A DNA stretch of 64,000 nucleotides from Aquiflexum lacus (GTDB taxonomy: Bacteria > Bacteroidota > Bacteroidia > Cytophagales > Cyclobacteriaceae): NCBI RefSeq assembly GCF_015476655.1, contig NZ_JABFHF010000011.1:62001-126000 (forward strand), read 5' to 3'. A program made the position numbers and the translations under genes. This document shows, piece after piece, positions 45,431 through 53,962 of the stretch (within the stretch, counting starts at the first letter, position 1; each line of letters opens with the position of its first letter). The notes below the pieces were generated by a model. The model was given only the letters and a program-made list of their open reading frames with translations. It was not told where the DNA came from and made no database searches.

Positions 45431-46647
45431 AAACGATATTGGCCTCAGCTTATGCCATCAATCCATTTAAAGGTTCTGAAGATGGAATGGGTTGGAATTT
45501 TGTATTACAGATAGCGCGCTTTAACAAAGTAATCGCCATCACAAGAGAAAACAACCGCCCCCATATAGAAAAATACATTGCTGAAAATCCGGACAGTCTC
45601 TATGACAACATTCAATTCCTCTATTTCGATTTGCCTTATTGGATGCGGTTTTGGAAGAAGGGTGGGCGAGGCGCCATGCTGTACTACCTGATGTGGCAGC
45701 GGGGAATCATGTCTTTCATCAAAAAGCAAAATCTCAAATTCGATATTGTTCATAACCTCAATTTTCACAACGATTGGACTCCCTCGTTTCTTTGGAAATT
45801 AGATAAGCCCTTTGTTTGGGGTCCTGTGGGACATCATCCTCTGATTCCATCCCAATACCTCCAATCCTATTCACGGAAGTACCACCTTAATGATCGGTTA
45901 ACTTGGAAAGTCAAGCAATTTTTCTGGAAAATGTCTCCCGCCTTACGCAAGACCACCAAAAATGCGGACCATATCCTCTGCATGAACAATGGTGTACCAG
46001 AAGCCCTGGGCATTCAGTCCAATTATTCCATCGCACCTTCTGTAGCTACACAGGATTTTGGATGGAATGAATTCGACACGACCAAGGACAAATTTACCCT
46101 CATTTCAGCGGGACGCTTTGTGCCACTCAAGGGATTTGATTTGACTATCCGTGCCTTTTCTGAGTTTTTGAAGGGTTTGGATGCAAAAGACAAAGAGAAC
46201 TGCGAACTCCTTTTGATTGGAAGCGGACCTGAGGAAGGGTTTTTGAAATCATTGGTTAATGATCTGAGATTGGCCGATCGGGTAAAATTCATCTCCTGGA
46301 TTGAAAGGGGTGAACTGATGGCGAAATTTAAAGTAGCTTCTGCATTTCTGTTTCCTTCCCACGAAGGTGCAGGGATGGTAGTTGCTGAGGCTTTGTCGTT
46401 TGGGTTGCCGGTCATCTGTCTGGACAATGAAGGTCCGGGACAATTTATTAACCGGGAAAATGGATTTGCCATCCCGATGGGAGACTATGGCCAAACGGTA
46501 AAAGGCCTGGCTGTGGCTGTCGGCGAGTTACATAATTCTTCCGAGAAAAGGAAAGAAATGGGAATTGCTGCAAGAAAGCAGTTTGAAAATTTCTTCCATT
46601 GGGATAGGAGAGGGGAATTACTTCAGAAAGTCTACGCCGACTTATGA
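45427..46647 (+). CDS. GT4-type glycosyltransferase
   Basis: 406 residues, GT-B fold. It starts MKTILASAYAINPFKGSEDGMGWNF, the acceptor-domain start of the wider GT4/WcaL-like group. It continues with GPVGHHPLIP and, in the donor domain, ISAGRFVPLKGFDLTIRAF and SHEGAGMVVAEALSFGLPV (about 318-336). ATGA-type overlaps of 4 bp on both sides show tight coupling with the acyltransferase and the next glycosyltransferase. Donor sugar unknown. Confidence 0.87.
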   Translation: MKTILASAYAINPFKGSEDGMGWNFVLQIARFNKVIAITRENNRPHIEKYIAENPDSLYDNIQFLYFDLPYWMRFWKKGGRGAMLYYLMWQRGIMSFIKKQNLKFDIVHNLNFHNDWTPSFLWKLDKPFVWGPVGHHPLIPSQYLQSYSRKYHLNDRLTWKVKQFFWKMSPALRKTTKNADHILCMNNGVPEALGIQSNYSIAPSVATQDFGWNEFDTTKDKFTLISAGRFVPLKGFDLTIRAFSEFLKGLDAKDKENCELLLIGSGPEEGFLKSLVNDLRLADRVKFISWIERGELMAKFKVASAFLFPSHEGAGMVVAEALSFGLPVICLDNEGPGQFINRENGFAIPMGDYGQTVKGLAVAVGELHNSSEKRKEMGIAARKQFENFFHWDRRGELLQKVYADL

Positions 46648-47720
46648 AAGCACAACCTAGAATATTCGCTTTTCATTTACTGAACGACCGCAGCGGCAGT
46701 CCCAAAGTGCTTGGTCAAATCATCAATGGCTGGATTCGAGAAGGTAGGGAAGTACATCTTTATACCATGGTCCACCAAGATGGCTTTCTGTCTGATTTAG
46801 ATGGAGTAAACTATCATCATGGATGGTATAAATTCCAAGCCAATCCATGGTTGAGACTTATCTATTATTCCTTGAGTCAGATCATCTTATTCTTCAAGAT
46901 GCTGGGTCAGGTAAAGAAAACAGATACCCTTTACATCAACACCGTCTTGCCATTTGGAGCGGCTTTGTTAGGTAAATTAAAAGGATGTCGGGTGATTTAC
47001 CACATTCACGAAAGCACGGTAACGCCAGCAGTTTTAAAGCGGTTTTTGTTCAAAGTGGTCTCATGGACGGCATCAGATATCATCAATGTATCCCAATATG
47101 TCGCGCAGAGTCATGGCATCACCAAGGTTCCCAACCATTTGGTTTACAATGCCATTGATGAAAACTTTCTGTCCAATGTTTTGGACAAGGAGAAAAATGA
47201 AAGGCCCTCGCATGTATTGATGGTTTGCTCCTTGAAAGCTTACAAGGGACTTTATGAATTTATACAGCTTGCCCAAGACCATAAGGATTATTCCTTCAGA
47301 ATGGTATTGAATGCCTGTCAAGGAGAAATTGATTCCTTTTTCTCAGGACAGCATTTTTCTCAAAATCTTGAAATATATCCTTCCCAAAAAAACCTGCATC
47401 CCTTTTTCCAATGGGCAGATGTGATTGTAAACCTTTCCCGACCTGATGGGTGGATAGAGACATTTGGACTGACCATCATCGAAGGAATGGCATACGGTTT
47501 ACCTGCAATTGTGCCGCCGATAGGAGGGATTTTGGAGGTGATAGAAGAAGGAGTGACGGGGTATAGTGTGGACCCAAGAGACAGGAACGCTTTAAATGAG
47601 AAGCTGACTGAACTGATGGATAAGCCCGCTTACTTCAAAAATTGCTCTAATGCAGCTTTAAAAAGACTGAATATATTCAAAGAAAAAACCATGCTGGAGC
47701 AAATCAACAGCCTGGTTTGA
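46644..47720 (+). CDS. GT4-type glycosyltransferase
   Basis: 358 residues with a GT-B fold. The acceptor domain starts IFAFHLLNDRSGSPKVLGQI, with VIYHIHESTVTP near 112-123. The donor domain has LMVCSLKAYKGLYEFIQLA and RPDGWIETFGLTIIEGMAYGLPAI (about 268-291; E-x7-E pattern). It overlaps the previous gene by 4 bp and ends 37 bp before rmlC. Donor sugar unknown. Confidence 0.86.
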   Translation: MKAQPRIFAFHLLNDRSGSPKVLGQIINGWIREGREVHLYTMVHQDGFLSDLDGVNYHHGWYKFQANPWLRLIYYSLSQIILFFKMLGQVKKTDTLYINTVLPFGAALLGKLKGCRVIYHIHESTVTPAVLKRFLFKVVSWTASDIINVSQYVAQSHGITKVPNHLVYNAIDENFLSNVLDKEKNERPSHVLMVCSLKAYKGLYEFIQLAQDHKDYSFRMVLNACQGEIDSFFSGQHFSQNLEIYPSQKNLHPFFQWADVIVNLSRPDGWIETFGLTIIEGMAYGLPAIVPPIGGILEVIEEGVTGYSVDPRDRNALNEKLTELMDKPAYFKNCSNAALKRLNIFKEKTMLEQINSLV

Positions 47721-47757
47721 TTAAAAATGAAATAAAAATAACTAAACCCATAAAGTG

Positions 47758-48345
47758 ATGGAAATACAAAATACCAATATCAAAGACTGCTTTTTGATCC
47801 AACCAAGAGTTTTTGAAGACGAACGCGGTTATTTCTTAGAAAGCTTTAACAGCGAAAAATTCGAACGGCTCACAGGAATTGAAGCGGACTTTGTCCAGGA
47901 CAATGAATCGATGTCAAACTATGGCGTAATCCGCGGACTCCACGCACAGCTTGGAGAATCTGCCCAGGCGAAGCTTGTCCGGGTAGTTCAGGGCAGTGTT
48001 TTGGATGTGGTAGTTGATGCCCGATTTGACTCACCGACTTTTGGAGAGATTTTTACTGTGGAAATCAACAGCAATAATAAAAGCCAATTATTCATTCCTA
48101 AAGGTTGTCTTCATGGGTTTTCGGTTTTGGAAGATAAAACCATCTTTTCTTACAAGTGTGATGCTTTTTACAATCCTGAGAAGGAAATAGGGATATATCC
48201 ACTTGACGGTTACCTCTCTATTGATTGGAAAGTTGATACAGTCAGTGCTCAGATTTCCTCCAAAGATCAAAATGGATTGTCTTGGTTGGAGTATATCTTA
48301 AGTTTTGGGCAAAAAAGATCTCTCAAATCAGTGCAGGTATTTTAG
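47758..48345 (+). CDS. rfbC: dTDP-4-dehydrorhamnose 3,5-epimerase
   Basis: 196 residues, a usual length. Active-site His62 in VIRGLHAQ, second His119 in GCLHGF and Tyr138 in CDAFYNPEKE fit RmlC. It carries out the third step of dTDP-L-rhamnose synthesis. rmlA, rmlB and rmlD are not in the window, so they must be elsewhere, or this enzyme serves another dTDP-deoxysugar. A GTG three bases upstream is a less likely start. It is the last gene of unit C. Confidence 0.88.
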   Translation: MEIQNTNIKDCFLIQPRVFEDERGYFLESFNSEKFERLTGIEADFVQDNESMSNYGVIRGLHAQLGESAQAKLVRVVQGSVLDVVVDARFDSPTFGEIFTVEINSNNKSQLFIPKGCLHGFSVLEDKTIFSYKCDAFYNPEKEIGIYPLDGYLSIDWKVDTVSAQISSKDQNGLSWLEYILSFGQKRSLKSVQVF

Positions 48346-48413
48346 ATGAGTTTCAATCATGAAGCAATAATAGAAAATAGGCAAAAATTCTTTCTGATTT
48401 TTCAAATGCCTAA

Positions 48414-48448
48414 ATTCCAAATTGCAGCTTTATTCCAATTTATGGAAA
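48414..48448 (+). promoter_or_regulatory. Paired activator site D
   Basis: ATTCCAATTTATGGAAA at 48432-48448 matches the 17-bp site at all but the first base. A half site ATTCCA (48414-48419) begins a degenerate copy centred 18 bp upstream. The -24-like GG is 64 bp after the centre, the same distance as in site C. Confidence 0.6.
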
Positions 48449-48503
48449 ATTAAATTACTATTAAATTACCATAATATATTGAATAAGAGTGTTTTGGCTT
48501 TTT

Positions 48504-48520
48504 GGCATTGCTTTGGTCAT
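48504..48520 (+). promoter_or_regulatory. Sigma-54-like promoter D
   Basis: TGGCAT-TGCT-TTGGTCAT: GG (48504-48505), nine bases, GG (48515-48516), 23 bp before the ATG at 48543. It shares GGCATTGCTTT with element C. It overlaps a GTG-started extension of the next gene, which supports the downstream ATG as true start. Confidence 0.45.
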
Positions 48521-48542
48521 TATAGGTTTAAATGAAATAATC

Positions 48543-49757
48543 ATGGACAAAAATATGATATCAAAAAAGAAAATAGCCATCATAGGGACAGTTGGTGTGC
48601 CGGCCAACTATGGTGGATTCGAAACCCTTGCAGAGCATCTTATCGAAGACCTTGGACAGAAGCATGACATTACAGTATTTTGTTCGGGAAAGAAGTATGC
48701 CAAATCAGAAAGAAAATCAAGCTACAAGGGCGCAACACTAAAGTATCTGCCATTTGATGCCAACGGTATTCAAAGCATTCCCTACGATACTTTATCGATA
48801 TTGTACTCCCTGTTTTTTGCTGATGTGCTTTTGGTGCTTGGGGTTGCCGGTGCTTGGATTCTACCATTTGTCCGGATATTTACCAATAAAAAAATCATCA
48901 TCTCCATAGACGGGATTGAGTGGAAAAGAGACAAATGGAATGTATTTGCCAAATGGTATTTGTTCTGGGCAGAAGGCTTGGCTGTAAAATATTCCCATAT
49001 CGATATTTCAGACAATGAGGCCATTCAGGATTACACTGCGTCGAGATACGGTTCATTGAGCAGAATCATCGAGTATGGAGCTGACCATACAATGAAGGTA
49101 CCAATAACAACAGAAGCCACGGAACAATATCCATTTTTAAAAGGCCTCTATGCTTTTAAGGTCTGCAGGATAGAGCCTGAAAACAATGTCCATGTAATTT
49201 TGGAAGCTTTTACCAAAACCAACAAAATGCCTTTGGTGATAGTAGGTAATTGGGATAAGAGCGCATATGGCCAATCGCTGAAAGTCCAATATAGCGATCA
49301 TCCCAATATTCAAATTCTTGACCCAATATACAATCAGAAACAATTGGACGTCTTACGCGGCAATGCCTCCTTATACGTGCATGGACACTCAGCAGGTGGT
49401 ACCAATCCTTCCCTTGTAGAAGCCATGTATTTGGGATTGCCGATTCTTTCCTTTGGGGTTTCTTACAATCGGGTTACTACTGAAAACAGGGCCTTGTATT
49501 TTGATGGACTAGACAACCTAATTCAAGCGATCAATGAGATATACCTCGCAAAGCTAAAATCAATCGGTGAAGAAATGGGGAAAATTGCCAAAAGGAGATA
49601 TACTTGGTCATACATAGCATTCAAATATGATCTTTTAATTGAAGAGGCATTATTGGCCCAAGACAAAATGGAAGTGGTTCCAGAAATCAAAAATATACCA
49701 TACAGCCAATTACTCGAATTAGGGCAAGCACATAACAAGACTAATTATAACTTCTAA
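48543..49757 (+). CDS. DUF1972/GT4-type glycosyltransferase (rhamnosyltransferase-like)
   Basis: 404 residues from the ATG at 48543; ATG 48555 is also possible, while a GTG at 48489 would lie upstream of the promoter. It starts KKIAIIGTVGVPANYGGFETL, the signature of the DUF1972 group, and has IISIDGIEWKRDKW and, in the donor domain, YVHGHSAGGTNPSLVEAMYLGLPIL (about 277-301). Related enzymes transfer rhamnose or other hexoses, often as an early step onto the lipid carrier. That agrees with the next gene, a WecA-like initiator, 11 bp downstream. Confidence 0.86.
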   Translation: MDKNMISKKKIAIIGTVGVPANYGGFETLAEHLIEDLGQKHDITVFCSGKKYAKSERKSSYKGATLKYLPFDANGIQSIPYDTLSILYSLFFADVLLVLGVAGAWILPFVRIFTNKKIIISIDGIEWKRDKWNVFAKWYLFWAEGLAVKYSHIDISDNEAIQDYTASRYGSLSRIIEYGADHTMKVPITTEATEQYPFLKGLYAFKVCRIEPENNVHVILEAFTKTNKMPLVIVGNWDKSAYGQSLKVQYSDHPNIQILDPIYNQKQLDVLRGNASLYVHGHSAGGTNPSLVEAMYLGLPILSFGVSYNRVTTENRALYFDGLDNLIQAINEIYLAKLKSIGEEMGKIAKRRYTWSYIAFKYDLLIEEALLAQDKMEVVPEIKNIPYSQLLELGQAHNKTNYNF

Positions 49758-49768
49758 TCACATTTTAT

Positions 49769-50842
49769 ATGTATTCGATCCATATCATCGGCCCTTTGGC
49801 CGCCATTTTAATGACACTTTTGGTGATTCCCGTTTTGAGAAAAATTGCTTTCAGAATCAATATGGTGGACAAACCCAACTTCCGGAAAGTGCACACTTTG
49901 CCCATTCCTTTGGTAGGTGGTGTCGGAATATTTATTGCAACCACTTTGGCCTTGGGTTTGACCTTGCCTTTTGATTTAGATATTTTGGGTTTCAAAAACA
50001 TCTACCTAGCCATGAGCATCTTATTGATGATGGGCGTCATAGATGATTTTTATGAATTGAGAGCAACCATGAAATTGGGCATACAATTGGTATTGGCGCA
50101 TTTCATTTTTTCCCAAGGAATAAAAATCGAATCCTTACACGGTATTTTTGGTATTTACGAATTGGCGGATTGGATGCAATATGGTCTTACCCTGGTAGTA
50201 ATTGCTGGGGCTGTAAATGCCTTCAACCTGATGGATGGCATAGATGGACTTGCGGCAGGACTTGCGATTGCAGGCTTTGCGGTTTTCACCATTTTGGCTG
50301 TTTTATCGAGTCAATACCTTCTTGCTTTGGTTTTTTTGACATACATAGGTGGCTTGATGGGTTTCCTGAGGTTCAACCTAAGTAAAAGCCAAAAAGTATT
50401 TATGGGAGACGCAGGGTCATTGATGATGGGCTTTATTTTGGTGGTGTCAGGAATCCGGCTGATCCAATCCGCACAAAGTACAGCTAACGTCTCTTTGGTA
50501 ATCCTAGGCGTGGTAGCCGTCATGCTTATTCCTGTTTTTGACGCCCTTAGGGTCTTTCGAAAAAGATTAAAATCCGGCAAAAGTCCTTTTAATCCAGATA
50601 AAACCCATCTTCACCATTTGGTACTGACCACCGGTCTCAGGCACAAAGCAAGCAGCTTGGGAATTGTAGGTCTGATGTCCGGAATAATCCTGATTGGTTT
50701 TATAAGTTACCAATTGTCAGGACTGACGATTGCTTTTGTATCCATGCTGTTTATGTTTTCCTTTGTCACCTCCCTATTACAATTTCACAACAGGTTGATG
50801 TCATGGAAAAGCAAAATCAAAAGGATGGAAAGCACAGGCTGA
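49769..50842 (+). CDS. wecA: Undecaprenyl-phosphate sugar-1-phosphate transferase (WecA/TagO-like)
   Basis: 357 residues, about 11 membrane spans. Family motifs are present: GVIDDFYELR (about 90), NAFNLMDGIDGLAAGL (about 149-164), VFMGDAGSLMMGF (about 210-222) and a cytoplasmic KTHLHHLVL (about 278). It transfers a HexNAc-1-phosphate from a UDP sugar to undecaprenyl phosphate and so starts each repeat unit. It is the second gene of unit D. A diverged copy of its last ~58 codons lies at 52702-52875. Confidence 0.9.
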   Translation: MYSIHIIGPLAAILMTLLVIPVLRKIAFRINMVDKPNFRKVHTLPIPLVGGVGIFIATTLALGLTLPFDLDILGFKNIYLAMSILLMMGVIDDFYELRATMKLGIQLVLAHFIFSQGIKIESLHGIFGIYELADWMQYGLTLVVIAGAVNAFNLMDGIDGLAAGLAIAGFAVFTILAVLSSQYLLALVFLTYIGGLMGFLRFNLSKSQKVFMGDAGSLMMGFILVVSGIRLIQSAQSTANVSLVILGVVAVMLIPVFDALRVFRKRLKSGKSPFNPDKTHLHHLVLTTGLRHKASSLGIVGLMSGIILIGFISYQLSGLTIAFVSMLFMFSFVTSLLQFHNRLMSWKSKIKRMESTG

Positions 50843-51149
50843 GAGGTATGAAACAAAACAGTCTTTAGGGGCAGGAAGTAATATAAAAGTTAAATTTTTT
50901 TAACTTAAATTACGGACTGCCAAAAGTTATTATGACAATATTTTTAGGGCGATATGAATTATATCCCATGGTTTAAAAAGTAAATTGATAAGTAGAAAAT
51001 CATTAAATTATTTAGGTCAAATCATAGAAAACACAGATCTGTTCAATTCCCAATTGTTAATGTCACCTGATACGATTAGATTTATTTCGAAATAAAAACT
51101 AAGAATCGCAATGCCATGAATTAGGTTTGACATAGCAATAAAAAAGAAA
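50843..51149. other. Gap after the WecA-like gene
   Basis: AT-rich. An 8-bp stem AAGTTAAA / TTTAACTT (50887-50906) with a T-run between the arms could be a weak terminator about 45 bp after the stop. No gene or shared repeat was recognised in the rest. Confidence 0.4.
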
Positions 51150-51260
51150 ATGAGTAAAAACATACACCTTACTTTTCTACTAATAATTGGAATTCTGGGT
51201 TATGCGAAATCTCAAAATGAGTTAAGGATCCCGATTCCAACTCAAGCCCAGCTAGATTAA
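51150..51260 (+). pseudogene. Truncated start of a glycoside hydrolase gene (GH29-like)
   Basis: A 36-codon frame: signal peptide (IHLTFLLIIGILGYAKSQ) then ELRIPIPTQAQLD and a stop. The motif P-x-PT-x-x-QL-x followed by W is how many Bacteroidota alpha-L-fucosidases (GH29) begin. Here the frame ends just where the Trp should come. I read it as the broken 5' end of such a gene; the family call rests on a short motif. Confidence 0.4.
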
Positions 51261-51269
51261 GTCATCTTT

Positions 51270-52601
51270 ATGAAGCATTTCACCCTTCTAACCTGCAATT
51301 TTCTACTTCTATTCTTACTTGTGGATTTACGCTCCCAGCAAAAGTTGGATCTTTTTATTTGGGCCGGACAATCTAATGCTCAAGGCTGGATGGGAGAGGT
51401 TGCGCATGGAAAGCGTATTTTTGAGGCTTATGCATCCATAATCCATGTTTCTTCTGATTCACTTCTTCATTCTGAAAACTATCACCATCAGCGTAATGGA
51501 ATCCCAAACAGTTTTTTGAAGTTTCAGCAGGAGAAAAATGGACGGGTTGCTTTCCTCGGAGGTTCCATAACCTATAATGGTGGCTGGCGCGACAGTATTT
51601 CCAATTACCTTCAAAAACGATTTCCGGATACTGAATTCGAATTTCTTGAGGCCGGCATTCCTTCCATGGGATCAACTCCGGCTGCTTTTAGACTTGAACG
51701 TGATGTACTCGCCGATGGTCCTGTAGATTTGCTGTTTGAGGAAGCTGCAGTAAACGATGCAACGAACGGAAGAAGCAGTCAGGAGCAGGTCAGGGCAATG
51801 GAAGGAATTGTTCGGCATGTTCGCCGGAATAATCCTGCAACAGATATCGTCATCATGCATTTTGTCGATCCTCAAAAAATGGAGAGTTACCGATTGGGAC
51901 AGGTGCCGGAAGTCATTCAAAATCATGAGAAAGTAGCTGCACACTACAGTGTAGCAACCATAAATTTGGCGAAAGAAGTAACAGAACGTATCGATGCGGG
52001 TGAATTTTTCTGGGAGGATGATTTTAAAGATCTCCATCCCTCACCATTTGGGCAGGGGGTTTATTTTCGCTCTATAAAAACATTTCTCGAGAATGCCTGG
52101 TCCATAACAATAGCGGAAGATAACAAAATTGAGCAATACGTTTTACCCGAACCAATTGATCCTGCGAATTATGATAATGGCGTATTGATTGAACCTAAAA
52201 AGGCCCGAGTATTATCTGGCTGGCAGATGATTGAAAACTGGAAACCTGAAGATGGAAAGGGAACGCGTCCCAATTATGTGCATGTTCCCATGCTTGTTGG
52301 CGAGGATAGGGGCGACTTACTGAAATTTACCTTTACAGGAAATGCGGTTGGCATAGCTGTCGCCGCCGGACCTGACGCAGGCATTATCGAATACAAAATC
52401 GATAACCATGACTGGCAAAAGCAGGACCTTTTCACCCCTTGGAGCTCTGGCCTGCACCTTCCCTGGTTTTATACATTGGCGGCAGGATTGTCAGCGGGTG
52501 AACATGTGTTGCAGATACGAATAGCAGGGGAAAAGAACCCGCAAAGTAGCGGAAATGCATGCCGAATAAGGTATTTCTTTGTCAACTGGGTACCAATCTG
52601 A
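51270..52601 (+). CDS. Exported SGNH hydrolase with a sialate-O-acetylesterase-like N-terminal piece (chimera)
   Basis: 443 residues. Signal peptide about 1-21. Residues 23-45 (LDLFIWAGQSNAQGWMG) match the start of sialate O-acetylesterase (SASA) domains with the nucleophile-type GQSNA. From about 75 the protein switches to a different SGNH family: GIPNSFLKF, then AFLGGSITYNGGWRDSI (Ser98 near block I), EEAAVNDATNG (block III-like) and DLHPSPFGQGVY (His in block V, about 255), with a C-terminal beta domain. It looks like an in-frame deletion fusion of two esterase genes. The second part appears complete and may be active on acylated polysaccharide. Confidence 0.65.
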   Translation: MKHFTLLTCNFLLLFLLVDLRSQQKLDLFIWAGQSNAQGWMGEVAHGKRIFEAYASIIHVSSDSLLHSENYHHQRNGIPNSFLKFQQEKNGRVAFLGGSITYNGGWRDSISNYLQKRFPDTEFEFLEAGIPSMGSTPAAFRLERDVLADGPVDLLFEEAAVNDATNGRSSQEQVRAMEGIVRHVRRNNPATDIVIMHFVDPQKMESYRLGQVPEVIQNHEKVAAHYSVATINLAKEVTERIDAGEFFWEDDFKDLHPSPFGQGVYFRSIKTFLENAWSITIAEDNKIEQYVLPEPIDPANYDNGVLIEPKKARVLSGWQMIENWKPEDGKGTRPNYVHVPMLVGEDRGDLLKFTFTGNAVGIAVAAGPDAGIIEYKIDNHDWQKQDLFTPWSSGLHLPWFYTLAAGLSAGEHVLQIRIAGEKNPQSSGNACRIRYFFVNWVPI

Positions 52602-52701
52602 CTCCCTAAAATAAAAAGACTTCTAAAGTGCACCTTCAGGATTCGAAATCTGTAAAATACTGGCCTGATCTAGGCATTCAATTTGGGTAGAAACCATTTT
52701 A

Positions 52702-52875
52702 ATGGCTCTTACTTTTTTTCCAAAAGTCAGAACTGTTTCCTATTTCCTCTTTGGTCTCACTACTGCCATTGTTTCTATGTTGTTGACTTTTTCATTGATG
52801 ACGGCCATACTTCAGCTTCATAGTAGGTTGCTGGGGTGGAGCGATAAAATCAGGCTCATGGAGAAAACCCTGTAA
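52702..52875 (+). pseudogene. 3' fragment of a second wecA-like gene
   Basis: 57 codons reading VSYFLFGLTTAIVSMLL ... ILQLHSRLLGW ... KIRLMEKTL. It aligns without gaps to the end of the WecA-like protein at 49769 (ISYQLSGLTIAFVSMLF ... LLQFHNRLMSW ... KIKRMESTG). Weak similarity may reach back to about 52655 with a frameshift. The DNA is clearly diverged from the intact gene, so it is the end of an old paralogue, not a recent duplication. Confidence 0.7.
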
Positions 52876-52952
52876 GTTGTTATCTATTTTGAGCTCATAT
52901 AGTTGGCTAGATTGTCGTTGTTATTCAGCATTTGGGTCGAACTAGTTAACAT

Positions 52953-52989
52953 AAGCCCCTCAAAAACCATTATGGTTTTTGAGGGGCTT
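52953..52989. terminator. Strong bidirectional terminator
   Basis: An 18-bp perfect stem: AAGCCCCTCAAAAACCAT (52953-52970) and ATGGTTTTTGAGGGGCTT (52972-52989), with A- and T-rich flanks. It sits between the plus-strand pseudogene and the convergent DsrE-like gene and can serve both. Confidence 0.88.
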
Positions 52990-53040
52990 TCATTCATAGC
53001 TTCAAAAGCTTAGCTAATTGAAATCCGTAACCTATAGAAT

Positions 53041-53466
53041 TTAAATCGAAATACTCGTATAGCCCTTCTTTTGTAACTGTAGGTTGTAAAGGATTCCGTT
53101 TTCTACAATGCGAAGTTCCTTAGAAATATCTTCCCTGCTTACTCCGAATTTTTTCATTGAAAAACCGCAGATCACCAACTCCACATTGGCATTTTTGGCC
53201 TTATCAATATAATCCTGCATCATTTTTTTATCTGTAAGTTCCTCCACGGTTTGTCCACAGATGATCACTTCAAATTTTCCAAAATCATCACCGTCTTCTA
53301 TTGCCAAAGATTCAGCAGTTAAGAAGATAGGGGCCAATTGAGGTATTTTCTTTGTCAGGACTACATAATTTTCCTTGTCCTTTTGGTCATTCAGTTCCTG
53401 CCCAATGGCTTGACTGGAAAAAAGGGCAACAAGTAATACGATGTTAATTAAAATATATGCTTTCAT
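53041..53466 (-). CDS. Exported DsrE-family protein
   Basis: 141 residues with a signal peptide (about 1-22, ending AIGQ). The rest shows a DsrE/DsrF-like alpha/beta fold: FGKFEVIICGQTVEEL and ANVELVICGFSMKKFGV, each with a Cys after a beta strand. Cytoplasmic DsrE proteins take part in sulfur transfer; exported versions are common and uncharacterised. It follows the DoxX-like gene by 19 bp, and the pair may be an operon linked to thiol or redox chemistry. Confidence 0.7.
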   Translation of the reverse strand: MKAYILINIVLLVALFSSQAIGQELNDQKDKENYVVLTKKIPQLAPIFLTAESLAIEDGDDFGKFEVIICGQTVEELTDKKMMQDYIDKAKNANVELVICGFSMKKFGVSREDISKELRIVENGILYNLQLQKKGYTSISI

Positions 53467-53485
53467 AATAGTTTGTTTTTGACAC

Positions 53486-53911
53486 TCAATTTGGTTTGAG
53501 TGCGTTGGTTTTAGTATTTTTTTCTTTGGTAAAATCGTTTAAAATAAAGAACAGCAGTCCGCCCATAATCGCTATATTTTTGAATAATGGTCCAAGGGTA
53601 TTCGCCTGTCCAACCTGTATGGTAAGGGTAATCGGAATGAGTACAGCCAAGAGGATGACTGCTGCCCAACGGGTTTTGAAACCAATTATAAAAGCAATTC
53701 CTGCCAATAGCATGGTTATTCCTGATAGTATCACCATTAGTTCTGGATTACCAAATAATAGGGCCATCCCATTATTGTTGGCTTGTGTAATGCGATTTGC
53801 CGTTTGCGCTACATTCATCAGGTGATTGACACCTGCCACTAAGAATATGCCGCTCAGCATAATCCTTAATACATGAATGGAGCGAAGGCTTACTATAGTC
53901 TTCGTCGTCAT
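53486..53911 (-). CDS. DoxX-family membrane protein
   Basis: 141 residues with four membrane helices, typical of DoxX/DoxD-like proteins: LRIMLSGIFLVAGVNHLMN, LMVILSGITMLLAGIAFIIGF and AAVILLAVLIPITLTIQVG. Family members are connected with respiratory-chain or thiosulfate oxidation in archaea and with redox balance in bacteria; the exact role is unknown. It lies between the DsrE-like gene and another small exported protein in the same orientation. Confidence 0.8.
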   Translation of the reverse strand: MTTKTIVSLRSIHVLRIMLSGIFLVAGVNHLMNVAQTANRITQANNNGMALLFGNPELMVILSGITMLLAGIAFIIGFKTRWAAVILLAVLIPITLTIQVGQANTLGPLFKNIAIMGGLLFFILNDFTKEKNTKTNALKPN

Positions 53912-53962
53912 AATATTTTGTTTTGTCCCGTACCCAATGGTACCGGTAAGAGAATTTAATTT

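Noticed and set aside
48489-48542. GTG start that extends the DUF1972 glycosyltransferase by 18 codons (hydrophobic FWLFGIALVIIGL)
   Set aside because: The extension covers the sigma-54-like promoter D, and family members start at KKIAIIGTVG. ATG 48543 is preferred.
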